A stretch of 64,000 bases of DNA from Thiotrichales bacterium (GTDB lineage Bacteria; Pseudomonadota; Gammaproteobacteria; Beggiatoales; Beggiatoaceae). The number at the start of each line of letters is the position of its first letter. Position 1 is the stretch's first letter. The stretch covers positions 1 through 64,000 of the forward strand of contig JADGDE010000009.1 in the NCBI GenBank assembly GCA_016745035.1. The letters are read 5' to 3'. Shown one piece after another: positions 7,872 through 16,580 of this stretch. A program made the position numbers and the translations under genes. Below the pieces are notes generated by a model. That model was not told the DNA's origin. It searched no databases and worked only from the letters and a program-made list of their open reading frames with translations.

Positions 7872-10178
7872 TTATTGGGCAATATGATCAGTACGTCGAT
7901 ATTGGGAGAGGAATTCCAAAATTTCATCTTCTTTAAAACCTCGAAGCAATTCTGAAAATTTTTCGACAAAATCTGCTTGTTCTGGATGCTGTTGGTGCAT
8001 TTCATCTAAATTTTGTCTTAAATCGTGTAAATCCCCTAATTTAAACAACTCATATAAATAATCTGCTTGTTGGGGAGAGGGACCGGTTTGTGCCACCGTG
8101 TTGGTATGTTTACTTTGCCAAACAATAGGCAATAATTGTGCTAATTGGTTTAATAAATGCCCCTCTTCTAAAGGTTTGGTGATGAAGGCATTTGCGCCGA
8201 GGTTAAGACTTTTTTCTCGATCTTGAGCAAAAGCGCTTGCTGAGGCAACCATGATCGGTACTTGTTTGCCTTTGGGATGATTGCGAATGTGTTGAATACA
8301 TTCAAAACCACTCATCCCCGGCATGATTAAATCCATAATGATTAAATCAGGGGCTTTTTTGTTCAAATAATCCAATGCTTGCTGTCCATCAGAGAGTGTA
8401 TCAACGCCAAATCCATGTTGTTGCAGCATATTATCAGCAACCATACGGTTAATGAGATTATCATCAACAACCAATACGCGATAAGGTTTACTGCTGATTT
8501 TATCGGATAAGCTCAGGGCCATAAAGTTTTCGCTTTCTTCTGCTTTTCCTGGGGCTTGCAAGCTTTCAGGCAAACTTAAATCTAAATAAAAATGACTGCC
8601 TTTGCCCAATTGGCTTTCAACAAATAATTCTGAGTCCATCATATCCGCCAATTTTTTGGTAATACTCAAGCCTAAACCTGTGCCTTCGGATTTGTGCATG
8701 ATGTGCCCTACTTGGACAAAAGGCGAAAAAATTTGGTCTAAATCACTTTGAGCGATGCCGATGCCTGTGTCTTCAACACTAAAGCGCAAACGTTCACCGA
8801 TATAGCCAATCCGCAGACGTACTTCGCCTTGTTGGGTAAATTTAACCGCATTACTGAGGAGATTTAATAAAATTTGGCGTAAATGTTTTTCATCGGCAAA
8901 TACTGCAAAGGGTAAATCCCGTGTACCAAAGCCACTATCTTTGCCTAGCATGACTTGAAAACCAATGCCTTTGCTATGGGTTCTGACGGCAAAAATATCT
9001 TCTAGACTTTGAATAAAATCCAGTAATAAAAAATCGTGTTGGTGTAATTCCAGTTTGTCAGCTTCAATTTTAGATAAATCTAAAATATCGTTGATGAGTG
9101 TTAAGAGGTATTTGCCACTTTGTTGAATAATACGAATGCTGTCTTTATGGCTGTTATCTATTTCTTGGCGCAATAATATTTGTGCATAACCTAAAATACC
9201 ATTGAGTGGTGTGCGCAGTTCATGACTAATATTGGCAAGAAAGGTACTTTTAGCTCGGTTAGCCAACTCGGCGGCATCACGGGCTTGAGACAGTTGTTCA
9301 TTGGCAGCAAGGGCTTCATCACGGGAGGCGGCCAATTCTTGTGTGCGTAGTTGTACACGCTTTTCTAATTCATTTTGATAGGCTTCTAGGCGCAAATGGC
9401 TTTTTTCAATTTCGGCCAACATGTCATTAAAGCCATCGGTGAGTGTACCCAATTCATCATCGGATTGATGTTCAGCGCGGATAGAATAATCCCGGGCGCG
9501 GGTAACCACATGCATATTATCAAGCAAGTGAAACACGGGGTCTGTGAAAATACGCTCTAGGCGTGATGCCAAAATAAAGGCGAAAATTAAAGACAGCAAA
9601 AACACCACTAAAATAAGCGAGCCAGTTTTGAGTAGGTGTTGTTGTAACGCATGGGTATCTGCGCGAATATATACCGCCCCTAATAAGGTTTTTTCTTTAT
9701 AAATCGGAATAAGCGTATCTAAAAAACCTAAATAAAAAACGGATAAGCCTTGTTTGGGCAAATCATAAGGGGTGAAATGTATGCCCAATTGTGCCACGGG
9801 CATTTCATAGGCACTCAAGTGGCTACGAATCATCAAGGCTTTATTATCGGGGTTGGTGTATTCATTGAAATAGCTGGCAAATAAACTGCCCGACTCATCA
9901 AAAATATGGATAAATTGAATGCGTGGATCGGCTTGCAATAGTCTTAAATTATTGCGCGTATTACTCACATTTTTTTGCGATAAATCCATAATACTATTGC
10001 GACCGGTGAGTTTTGCTAACAAGCGCAAGTCAGCCTGCATACCATTACGAAATTGACGCACGTCACTGCTAATAAAAATCAGCGATGCCAACAACAGCAC
10101 AATACCACTGGTAAAAGTGATAATTAGGCGTAATTTATGCCGAATAGAAATATTGTGTAATAGTTGTAACATGCTCAT
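7872..10178 (-). CDS. Hybrid sensor histidine kinase/response regulator (CHASE8-type sensor)
   Basis: 768 residues: TM helix about 17-37, a periplasmic sensor of about 140 residues resembling CHASE8 (ends in an IPIYKEKTLLGAVYI-type segment), TM about 185-205, HAMP about 205-260, coiled coil about 262-310, phosphoacceptor domain with SHELRTPLNG (His319), HATPase domain (NLLSNAVKF, DTGIGI, GTGLGLSI), then a receiver domain with Asp616 in IMDLIMPG and Lys in FITKPLE, and a short helical tail after about 700. The architecture is BarA-like but without an Hpt domain, so phosphate must pass to a separate protein. All motifs look intact. It has its own upstream region of 210 bp containing a repeat remnant. 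Confidence 0.9.
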   Translation of the reverse strand: MSMLQLLHNISIRHKLRLIITFTSGIVLLLASLIFISSDVRQFRNGMQADLRLLAKLTGRNSIMDLSQKNVSNTRNNLRLLQADPRIQFIHIFDESGSLFASYFNEYTNPDNKALMIRSHLSAYEMPVAQLGIHFTPYDLPKQGLSVFYLGFLDTLIPIYKEKTLLGAVYIRADTHALQQHLLKTGSLILVVFLLSLIFAFILASRLERIFTDPVFHLLDNMHVVTRARDYSIRAEHQSDDELGTLTDGFNDMLAEIEKSHLRLEAYQNELEKRVQLRTQELAASRDEALAANEQLSQARDAAELANRAKSTFLANISHELRTPLNGILGYAQILLRQEIDNSHKDSIRIIQQSGKYLLTLINDILDLSKIEADKLELHQHDFLLLDFIQSLEDIFAVRTHSKGIGFQVMLGKDSGFGTRDLPFAVFADEKHLRQILLNLLSNAVKFTQQGEVRLRIGYIGERLRFSVEDTGIGIAQSDLDQIFSPFVQVGHIMHKSEGTGLGLSITKKLADMMDSELFVESQLGKGSHFYLDLSLPESLQAPGKAEESENFMALSLSDKISSKPYRVLVVDDNLINRMVADNMLQQHGFGVDTLSDGQQALDYLNKKAPDLIIMDLIMPGMSGFECIQHIRNHPKGKQVPIMVASASAFAQDREKSLNLGANAFITKPLEEGHLLNQLAQLLPIVWQSKHTNTVAQTGPSPQQADYLYELFKLGDLHDLRQNLDEMHQQHPEQADFVEKFSELLRGFKEDEILEFLSQYRRTDHIAQ

Positions 10179-10207
10179 AGTGTCAGGGAAAGTCGTTTTT
10201 TAGTGTC

Positions 10208-10286
10208 TGATGTTACGCACCAAACGCGTTTTTGTCACAATATTATGATTCATTTGCCTAGTGCTATTTAGCTGTGGAGTAATGGT
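10208..10286. repeat. Interspersed palindromic element, degraded copy
   Basis: The left end GATGTTACGCAC and the internal TTTTTGTCACAATA..ATGATT..TTGCCTA match the element at 15566-15646. The right end is worn (GTAATGGTGATT in place of GTAACATC). It lies between the divergent kinase and sulfatase genes, so it may overlap their promoters. Confidence 0.55.
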
Positions 10287-10388
10287 GATTCTTTTACCTT
10301 TGGGGATAAAGAATAAACCTAATGGCTTGGACGTGCTGTGTCATGACACTAATGTTATAATACGCCGCTTTTAGTTTGCGTATATACA

Positions 10389-12686
10389 ATGTATTTCAAT
10401 TCCTCTCCCTTTCGACATGGTTGGGTGTTTTTCTGGTTGCTTTGGCTTAGTGTCCTGATACTCAAAACCTTACACCTTTGGCAAATAGCTAGCAAGCCAA
10501 GCTTATGGATCTATGTCAATGGCATTGCCCCAGAAATGCTACTTGCCAGTATTAATCTGATCGTTTATATCATTATCCATAGGCGTTGCCGTACTTGGTG
10601 TGTGCTGCCTTTCAAAGTAGGCTTGGGCGCATTTGCGCTGTTGATGTTGGTCGCAACCCTGTCTTCTTTCTATATCTTTTTTGTTACCGGGCAATTGCCC
10701 CGAATTCAGCAACTCCAAGGCTTAAACTGGGATCTCATGGGCGCGAGTATCACGCCGATGGTTTTGGGGATTAAATGGCAAATTATCGGTGCGGTTTTAG
10801 CTCTGATTACTTTGCTATGGTTTTTAGAAAAATATTTAAGCCGTCTTCTCGATAAACACTATTTGGGCTTTTTCTCGCTTACCTTGTTTGCGCCTTTGTT
10901 AATACTCACACTGAATCAATGTGCTGATAATGACAAAAATTGTATACCCAACGAAGGGCTGTTAGCTTACAGCCTACTCGAATACGATATTGATGACATG
11001 GATGAGGCGACCGCCGCCCAAGTCGAACAAGACTTTTTCAATGATTATCGGAAAAAACTTGCAGCAACCAGCGGTTTGCACCCTGATTATGCCGCGATTT
11101 ACCCACAACTAAAAAATAAAAATATTATTTTATTTGTGATGGAATCCGTGCGACATAAAGAATTACCCATGCATGGTGGCACAGCGCACATGCCCTTTTT
11201 GCAAAGCTTAAAAGAGCAAGGGCAAATGATTGTATTTGATCATATGTATAGCCAAGATATTCGCTCTACCAAAGCCTATGCTGCCTTAGATATGGGCATG
11301 TTTTCCCTCTTGTCCTGGGATAGCTACAGCAATCATTTAACCCATCAATTCACCGACAACAGCCTACCTGAACGCCTCAAACAACAAGGCTATGCCAGTT
11401 ATTCTTACACCAGTGGCTCAGCGAACTATGATCGACATCAAGAATTTCAAATTTATCGTGGCTATGATGAAACTGTTTATGTCGATTGGAATGATAATTT
11501 GCTCTTGGAGCGTATGGATAAACGTTTTGCTACGGTAGATAAGCCGTTTTATATGCAAGTCTGGCCGATGGCAACGCATCATCCTTACACCCGTGAGTTT
11601 TGGCTTAATCGTGACCAGTGGATCAAAGAACATCCTGAGGGGATTAAACACGGACAACCAGAGGATTTTGCCCGTTATTTACAAGGGCTGACCGATACGG
11701 ATGATTTTTTCAAACAAATGGTTGAACAACTTAAACGGCATGGACTTTATGAAGATACGGTCATTTTAGCCGTTGGTGATCATGGTGAAGCCTTTGGCGA
11801 GCATAACAGTGGTAATGTTTTTCATGGTAATAATATTTATGAACAATCTATTCATGTCGGGGCATTTTTACATAGCCCTTTATTAAAGCAATCTGTACAT
11901 GAGCAACGCTTTTTTTCCCACAAAGACCTGATCGCAAGTATTTGGCAATTAGCCAGCACCAAGGAGCAAGCTGTTTTTAATGATGCCCGTTCGGTGTTTA
12001 ATCAATATGAGTATGAGATGCCGATTTATCTCTATAACAGTTGGTCAAAATATGTAGGTCTTATTTGGCAAGGACATAAATTACGTTATCGTGATAAACC
12101 TCACGCACCGATGTATTTTGCCTCAATCGCAGATATTGAAAATGACTTAAAACACGAAGAGGTGACGGTTGATAAAAGCAATAGCCATATTGCACACGAA
12201 AAAGAACTCAAACGTTGGGAAAAAGCCCTTAAAGCACTGACTTACCAGCGCTTATACGCACACAAGCAGCGTATTAAACAAGGTGGTTTCGAAGATGTAT
12301 TGCGTCTTTATTGTGATGATGGTCAAGGCTTTCGTGAAGGCTTACAAGATAAAATAATCTTATCAAAACGACTTGATAACCGCTTGTTTTTACATCCAGA
12401 TAAAAACTGCCAAGCATTACGTTTGGTCTTTTTACAAAAATATCCTTTTTCCGATAAAAAAGACATGATCGCCTTTATCAAACAATTGGAAGTAAAAACA
12501 GAGACACAAACACTACAACTGAACGATCTCAATATCGTCAGTTTTGTCGCTTTAGAACAACTGGATTTGCAACATTTTAAATTATCCAAAAATGCCTATA
12601 TTGATTTTCAATTGGCCAAGCAAACTGTGAACGTACAAAAAATCAGTTTACAGCTTGATTTTTTAGAAAGCTATAAACCGCGATGA
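10389..12686 (+). CDS. LTA-synthase-like membrane sulfatase/phosphotransferase
   Basis: 765 residues. About five hydrophobic helices within residues 1-190 anchor the protein; a periplasmic alkaline-phosphatase-fold domain (sulfatase family, about 245-540) follows. Visible active-site features are VMESVR (metal-binding Glu), RSTK with a candidate nucleophile Thr, THHPY, and GDHGEAFGEH (metal Asp/His). This is the pattern of LtaS/OpgB/EptA-type enzymes that move phosphoglycerol or phosphoethanolamine onto envelope glycans or lipids; the substrate here cannot be told. A C-terminal region of about 220 residues is poorly conserved. The stop overlaps the start of the acyltransferase gene (ATGA), suggesting joint envelope modification. 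Confidence 0.8.
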   Translation: MYFNSSPFRHGWVFFWLLWLSVLILKTLHLWQIASKPSLWIYVNGIAPEMLLASINLIVYIIIHRRCRTWCVLPFKVGLGAFALLMLVATLSSFYIFFVTGQLPRIQQLQGLNWDLMGASITPMVLGIKWQIIGAVLALITLLWFLEKYLSRLLDKHYLGFFSLTLFAPLLILTLNQCADNDKNCIPNEGLLAYSLLEYDIDDMDEATAAQVEQDFFNDYRKKLAATSGLHPDYAAIYPQLKNKNIILFVMESVRHKELPMHGGTAHMPFLQSLKEQGQMIVFDHMYSQDIRSTKAYAALDMGMFSLLSWDSYSNHLTHQFTDNSLPERLKQQGYASYSYTSGSANYDRHQEFQIYRGYDETVYVDWNDNLLLERMDKRFATVDKPFYMQVWPMATHHPYTREFWLNRDQWIKEHPEGIKHGQPEDFARYLQGLTDTDDFFKQMVEQLKRHGLYEDTVILAVGDHGEAFGEHNSGNVFHGNNIYEQSIHVGAFLHSPLLKQSVHEQRFFSHKDLIASIWQLASTKEQAVFNDARSVFNQYEYEMPIYLYNSWSKYVGLIWQGHKLRYRDKPHAPMYFASIADIENDLKHEEVTVDKSNSHIAHEKELKRWEKALKALTYQRLYAHKQRIKQGGFEDVLRLYCDDGQGFREGLQDKIILSKRLDNRLFLHPDKNCQALRLVFLQKYPFSDKKDMIAFIKQLEVKTETQTLQLNDLNIVSFVALEQLDLQHFKLSKNAYIDFQLAKQTVNVQKISLQLDFLESYKPR

Positions 12687-13795
12687 AACAAAACAACAAG
12701 CTCCCTGAGCTAGATTTTTTCCGCAGTGTTGCCATCATACTGGTATTTTTTTACCATTTTTATGTGGTTGTCGGGCAACATCAAATCAGCTCAGGTTGGG
12801 TTTGGCTGGATAAAGTTTTTTTAACGGGCAGTATTGGGGTGGATTTATTTTTTGTCCTCAGTGGTTTTCTTCTCCCCTATACCATCGCTAAAGCCCAACA
12901 AAAAAACCATTTTTCTCTTCCGGCTTACTTTAAAAAGCGTTTTTTTAGAATTGCACCCGCTTATTATTTTGCCTTGCTTATATCCTTGATCATGACCCCT
13001 ATATACTTAGCCAATAACACCGGGCTTTGGAATATTGGCGCACATTTACTTTTCATTCATAACTTATGGCGCGACTTTCATGGGGCCATTTTAGGCGTGG
13101 GCTGGACGCTGGGCATCGAAATGCAATTTTATGTTTTAGTGCCTTTTTTAGTCCTCTTATTCTTTAAGCAAACCAAAACCATGCTTCTGCTTTTATGCCT
13201 CGCCTTTGGTATGACATGGGGCTATCGTTATAGTTTATTTCACTATTACTACCCAGAATGGGATTTTTGGAATAAATTTATTTTTACCGACCAGCTAATC
13301 GGCAGAATAGACCAATTTATTTTAGGCATGTTTAGCGCTTTTATTTTTCTCAAAAGGCCTGATATTATTTATCGTTCCGAGTGGGCTTCGACCTTAATAT
13401 TTTTCCTGTTTTTAGCTGTGTATGGGCTGTGGATTTATTATTATTCCCGTATTTCAGGTGGGTTTTGGAATCATGAATACAGCGTGTTATTTGCTCATAG
13501 TGTTTTAGGGGTTATTTTCTCGGTACTCATTTTAAGCTCGTTTAACTTAGTGGGTTTTTTACATCAATTTATCGTCCAGCGGCTGTTTATTTTTATCGCT
13601 CAAATTAGCTACGGAGTCTATCTTTGGCATTTATTGATTATGAAACAAATACAAAGTTTACCCACCAGCATGATTTATAAACTCAGCATTGTGCTTATTT
13701 TTACTCTCATTATGGCGCTGATTTCTTACCATTACATCGAAAAACCGTTTCTAAAACCGAAAAAACGCCGTGATGCCAAGACAGCAGGGCTTTAG
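12683..13795 (+). CDS. Acyltransferase 3 family membrane protein (OafA/YrhL type)
   Basis: 370 residues with about ten predicted membrane helices. Family motifs are visible: LDFFRSVAIILVFFYH near the N-terminus (conserved R and catalytic-type His), GVDLFFVLSGFL, FKKRFFRIAPAYYF, and the C-terminal ISYGVYLWH and YHYIEKPF. These proteins O-acetylate lipopolysaccharide O-antigen, peptidoglycan or exopolysaccharide at the periplasmic face. There is no fused SGNH domain. It starts within the sulfatase stop codon and its 3' end overlaps the pseudopilin gene by 23 bp, so the three genes are one transcription unit. Confidence 0.88.
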   Translation: MKQNNKLPELDFFRSVAIILVFFYHFYVVVGQHQISSGWVWLDKVFLTGSIGVDLFFVLSGFLLPYTIAKAQQKNHFSLPAYFKKRFFRIAPAYYFALLISLIMTPIYLANNTGLWNIGAHLLFIHNLWRDFHGAILGVGWTLGIEMQFYVLVPFLVLLFFKQTKTMLLLLCLAFGMTWGYRYSLFHYYYPEWDFWNKFIFTDQLIGRIDQFILGMFSAFIFLKRPDIIYRSEWASTLIFFLFLAVYGLWIYYYSRISGGFWNHEYSVLFAHSVLGVIFSVLILSSFNLVGFLHQFIVQRLFIFIAQISYGVYLWHLLIMKQIQSLPTSMIYKLSIVLIFTLIMALISYHYIEKPFLKPKKRRDAKTAGL

Positions 13796-14198
13796 CCTTT
13801 TAGAGGCGATTGTTGCCTTGGTATTGCTCGCCACGGTGGGGATGAGCCTCTTTACTTGGCTCAGCACTCAACTCGATGGCTTATATCGCCTAGAAGCGCA
13901 TCACCAGCGCCAACACGCCAAACAAAACGCCCTGGAATTTATCCAAGCTATCAACCCGATGCTAACCTCCAGCGGTACAGAACAAATTGGCATGTATCGC
14001 TTTGATTGGCAAGCAGAGGCAATGGAGCCTGAAAAGGACGGGGTTTATCTCAAAAGTGGCGGGGTGGGTTTATATCAGGTCGGTATCTATACAACTCAAG
14101 TCGAGATTTTTACCGAAGAGCAAAAAGAAGCCCTCAGCTCGTTTCAAGTACGTTTATTTGGCTATAAACAAGTGCGCCAGCCTGAATTTCTCAACTAA
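13773..14198 (+). CDS. Type II/IV pseudopilin-like protein (GspI/PilV-like)
   Basis: 141 residues beginning MPRQQGFSLLEAIVALVLLA, a prepilin-peptidase recognition site (cleavage after the Gly before Phe, Glu at +5) followed by a hydrophobic helix. The remainder is a small globular domain. The ATG at 13773 lies inside the acyltransferase gene. In minor pseudopilins of the GspI/PilV type the short length fits; no other pilus or secretion gene is nearby, so its partners must be elsewhere. It is the last gene of the overlapping sulfatase-acyltransferase group. Confidence 0.75.
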   Translation: MPRQQGFSLLEAIVALVLLATVGMSLFTWLSTQLDGLYRLEAHHQRQHAKQNALEFIQAINPMLTSSGTEQIGMYRFDWQAEAMEPEKDGVYLKSGGVGLYQVGIYTTQVEIFTEEQKEALSSFQVRLFGYKQVRQPEFLN

Positions 14199-14245
14199 GG
14201 TGTTGCCGTTGCATATTGACCCAACTATAGAACTTTAGTCCGACC

Positions 14246-14373
14246 GATGTTACGCAAAGGCTTATTTTGCTGCCTTAAGGGCAGAAAAAACCGCCATTGC
14301 TGCACAGCTAAGCTTCACTAGGCAGGTGGAAAATCACACTATTGTGATAAAAACCAGCTTAGTGCGTCACATC
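14246..14373. repeat. Interspersed palindromic element, long form
   Basis: This 128-bp copy has ends GATGTTACGCA and TGCGTCACATC (inverted, 10 of 11 matching). Its right two thirds are nearly the exact reverse complement of the element at 15566-15646; the left third has an additional segment with its own hairpin (CTGCC..GGCAG). It lies between the pseudopilin gene and the rhodanese gene and ends 100 bp before the latter's start. Confidence 0.8.
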
Positions 14374-14473
14374 AGTAATATAAGATGATCTTATAGGTTA
14401 ATCAGGATCTCAAGTGGATTTTATTGTAAACTATGCCCCGTGTATTGTGACACGATAACCAAGGAGCTAGAGA

Positions 14474-15136
14474 ATGAAAATAACCCACTATATGAGTTTG
14501 GTTTGTTTGGGTGCGAGTATCAGTTTAGCAGCCCCAGCCGCTGAAGAAATGGGTGTAAAAATCACCGAAAAACTGGCTGAAGTGGTAGTAAAACACAAAG
14601 GTCAAGATGTCAGTATTGTTCGTAATCAAGACAAAAAACACACCATTGACCCAGCTTATACGAAGACTTCTCGTCAATGCCCACCTTTTTGCGTTACCCC
14701 GATGCAAGCGGCTGAGAATGTTACCACTGTTGGCGAATTAGAAGTATTGGATTACTTAAAACAAGCCAGTGCTGGTACATCGGTGCTTGTGGTTGACTCA
14801 CGTACCCCAGAATGGCAAGCGCGTGGCACGATTCCTGGCTCTGTTAATATTCCTTGGTTAAAAATCAGCCCTAAAGATGCGGTTGCCTTTGATAGCGGTG
14901 AAGTTCAAGAACGTGATGAAATTTTAAGCAAGCACTTTGGTGTGGTTAAAACCGACAAAGGTTTAGATTTTGCTAAGGTCAAAACCTTGGTCATGTTTTG
15001 TAATGGCAACTGGTGTAACCAATCTTTAAACAACATCCAAAGCTTATTGGCTTTAGGCTATCCTGCGGATAAACTGAAATGGTATCGCGGTGGGATGCAA
15101 GACTGGGTAAGCTTAGGCTTGACCACCGTCAAATAA
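14474..15136 (+). CDS. Exported rhodanese-domain sulfurtransferase
   Basis: 220 residues with a signal peptide (hydrophobic core YMSLVCLGASISLA, cleavage near the AAPA-AEE region), so it acts in the periplasm. AAGGAG precedes the ATG. An N-terminal segment of about 80 residues with a CPPFC pair leads into one rhodanese domain (about 90-220) with the active-site loop CNGNWC, catalytic Cys176, and the motifs VVDSRTPEW and PGSVNIPW. Rhodaneses carry sulfane sulfur as a Cys persulfide. Convergent with a cytoplasmic rhodanese, with a hairpin repeat between them. Confidence 0.88.
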   Translation: MKITHYMSLVCLGASISLAAPAAEEMGVKITEKLAEVVVKHKGQDVSIVRNQDKKHTIDPAYTKTSRQCPPFCVTPMQAAENVTTVGELEVLDYLKQASAGTSVLVVDSRTPEWQARGTIPGSVNIPWLKISPKDAVAFDSGEVQERDEILSKHFGVVKTDKGLDFAKVKTLVMFCNGNWCNQSLNNIQSLLALGYPADKLKWYRGGMQDWVSLGLTTVK

Positions 15137-15139
15137 AGT

Positions 15140-15195
15140 CTTGGAGACGGGACTTAAGTCCCGTTCAAACGTGGCTAAAGCCACGTTTCCAAAGC
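15140..15195. repeat. Composite double-hairpin repeat between convergent rhodaneses
   Basis: ACGGGACTTAAGTCCCGT (15147-15164) is followed by AACGTGGCT/AGCCACGTT (15168-15187), enclosed by TTGGA and TCCAA arms. The same layout, with base changes preserving pairing, recurs at 45108-45161. Compensatory changes between the two copies support a folded structure. It likely terminates both convergent genes. Confidence 0.65.
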
Positions 15196-15534
15196 TTAGG
15201 ACGAAATCAAGCTTTGTCCTGATTCAATCGACAAACCTAACTGCGCCCACGCAATAATCCCACCGCGCAAATTGTATAAATTATCAAATCCTTGCTGTCC
15301 CATAAACATACAAGCTTGTGCCGAACGCGCCCCAGTACGACAATAAATCACCACTTTTTTATCTTTGGGAATTTCATTCATTCGCATCGGTAACACCGTT
15401 AAAGGCATCGCCTCTGTGCCCGGAATAATCCCCGCAGCAATTTCAGCCGGTGTGCGCACATCATATAAGCCAATGTCTTCATCGCCTTTTAATAATTCAG
15501 CAAGTTCACTTGCCTCTACTTCTTTTACAAACAT
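15196..15534 (-). CDS. Cytoplasmic single-domain rhodanese
   Basis: 112 residues, no signal peptide, one rhodanese domain of GlpE/PspE-like size. Active-site loop YCRTGARS with catalytic Cys65; YDVRTPAEI and GIIPGTEAMPL are the conserved CH2-type elements, and the LRGGIIAWAQLGL end is typical. It transfers sulfane sulfur to thiophilic acceptors and may act with the exported rhodanese encoded convergently. A palindromic element sits 30 bp upstream. Confidence 0.9.
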   Translation of the reverse strand: MFVKEVEASELAELLKGDEDIGLYDVRTPAEIAAGIIPGTEAMPLTVLPMRMNEIPKDKKVVIYCRTGARSAQACMFMGQQGFDNLYNLRGGIIAWAQLGLSIESGQSLISS

Positions 15535-15565
15535 AATTTTTTACTATCCACTGTGTTCTTTAACT

Positions 15566-15646
15566 GATGTTACGAACTAAGCCGGTTTTTATCACAATAG
15601 TGTGATTTTCCACCTGCCTAATGAAGCTTAGCCTTTGCGTAACATC
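15566..15646. repeat. Interspersed palindromic element, standard 81-bp copy
   Basis: Inverted ends GATGTTACG and CGTAACATC. The central section contains ATCACAATAGTGTGAT, itself a near-perfect palindrome. It is the reverse complement of most of the element at 14246-14373 and exactly the length of the copy at 51532-51612. It sits between two divergent-free minus-strand genes (rhodanese and thioredoxin). Confidence 0.85.
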
Positions 15647-15652
15647 AGTTCT

Positions 15653-16516
15653 TTAATACAATAAGCTTGAGAGTTTACTACGATAACGCCCTAAGAGGGG
15701 ATCACCGGGTTCTAGCAATTCAAAAACCGCTAACATGCCCTTGCGCCCGGCATCATCGCCAAACTGCCTGTCTTTACGCATCAGGGTCAAAAAGTTATCC
15801 ATCGCAGTTTGGTGCGCCCCCGCTTGCATTTGTCGCAAACCTAACTGGTATAAGCTCTCCAAATCATCAGGATTGGCGGCAATATTTGCCTGCAATTTAT
15901 CCTCATCGGGCGCATTATTGAGTTGCTGGGCATACTCAAGCTGCGATTTTAACGCCTTAAATTCATCATCGACCTCTAAATTAGCAGGCAGACTATGCAA
16001 AAGTGTCTCGGCACGTTCATATTCTCCCGCACTGATAAACACGCGTAATAAATCCGCTTTCAAAGGGGCATGATCCGGTTCGGCATTTAAGGCGTTTTCT
16101 AACAACTCAATTGCCGCGCCATGTTCTCCTCCGTCGCTTAAAGCCAACGCTTGCGGGCGCAAACTATCTGAGGTACGACTCATATGCTTATCAATCAATT
16201 GCCGAAACACCGCCTCAGGTTGCGCACCGACAATTTCTTCAACCACTTCGCCATGTCGAAATAGTTTTAAGGTCGGTAAACTACGCACGCCATATTCGTG
16301 AGCCAAATCCGCTTGTTCATCGGCATTAATTTTCGCCAATATAAACTGACCTTGGTATTCTTCTGCGAGGTCACTTAAAATAGGCAGCAACATCTGGCAG
16401 GGAGAACACCAATCTGCCCAAAAATCCGCCAACACAGGTACTTCATGGGATTTTTCTAATACCTCTGTGGCAAAATTAGTTTCATCGATGGTGACAGCCG
16501 CCGTATGTGTCGTCAT
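15653..16516 (-). CDS. Thioredoxin-TPR chaperedoxin (CnoX/YbbN-like)
   Basis: 287 residues: an N-terminal thioredoxin domain (about 5-110) with active site WCSPC (Cys37, Cys40) and cis-Pro in SLPTL, then a helical TPR-like region (about 118-285). This is the CnoX/YbbN layout, a holdase working with GroEL; the enteric protein lacks the first active-site Cys, whereas both are kept here, so redox activity is expected. Some annotations would call it co-chaperone YbbN or thioredoxin. It is divergent from rsmD. Confidence 0.9.
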   Translation of the reverse strand: MTTHTAAVTIDETNFATEVLEKSHEVPVLADFWADWCSPCQMLLPILSDLAEEYQGQFILAKINADEQADLAHEYGVRSLPTLKLFRHGEVVEEIVGAQPEAVFRQLIDKHMSRTSDSLRPQALALSDGGEHGAAIELLENALNAEPDHAPLKADLLRVFISAGEYERAETLLHSLPANLEVDDEFKALKSQLEYAQQLNNAPDEDKLQANIAANPDDLESLYQLGLRQMQAGAHQTAMDNFLTLMRKDRQFGDDAGRKGMLAVFELLEPGDPLLGRYRSKLSSLLY

Positions 16517-16580
16517 CTTGGTTAAATCCTCTTATTTTTACGGTTATGTCCCCGATGTGGGGGAAAAAAAACAAGATTCA

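Noticed and set aside
16467..16580. N-terminal extension of rsmD
   Set aside because: It would overlap the divergent thioredoxin start and adds sequence not found in RsmD proteins; the ATG at 16581 fits the family.
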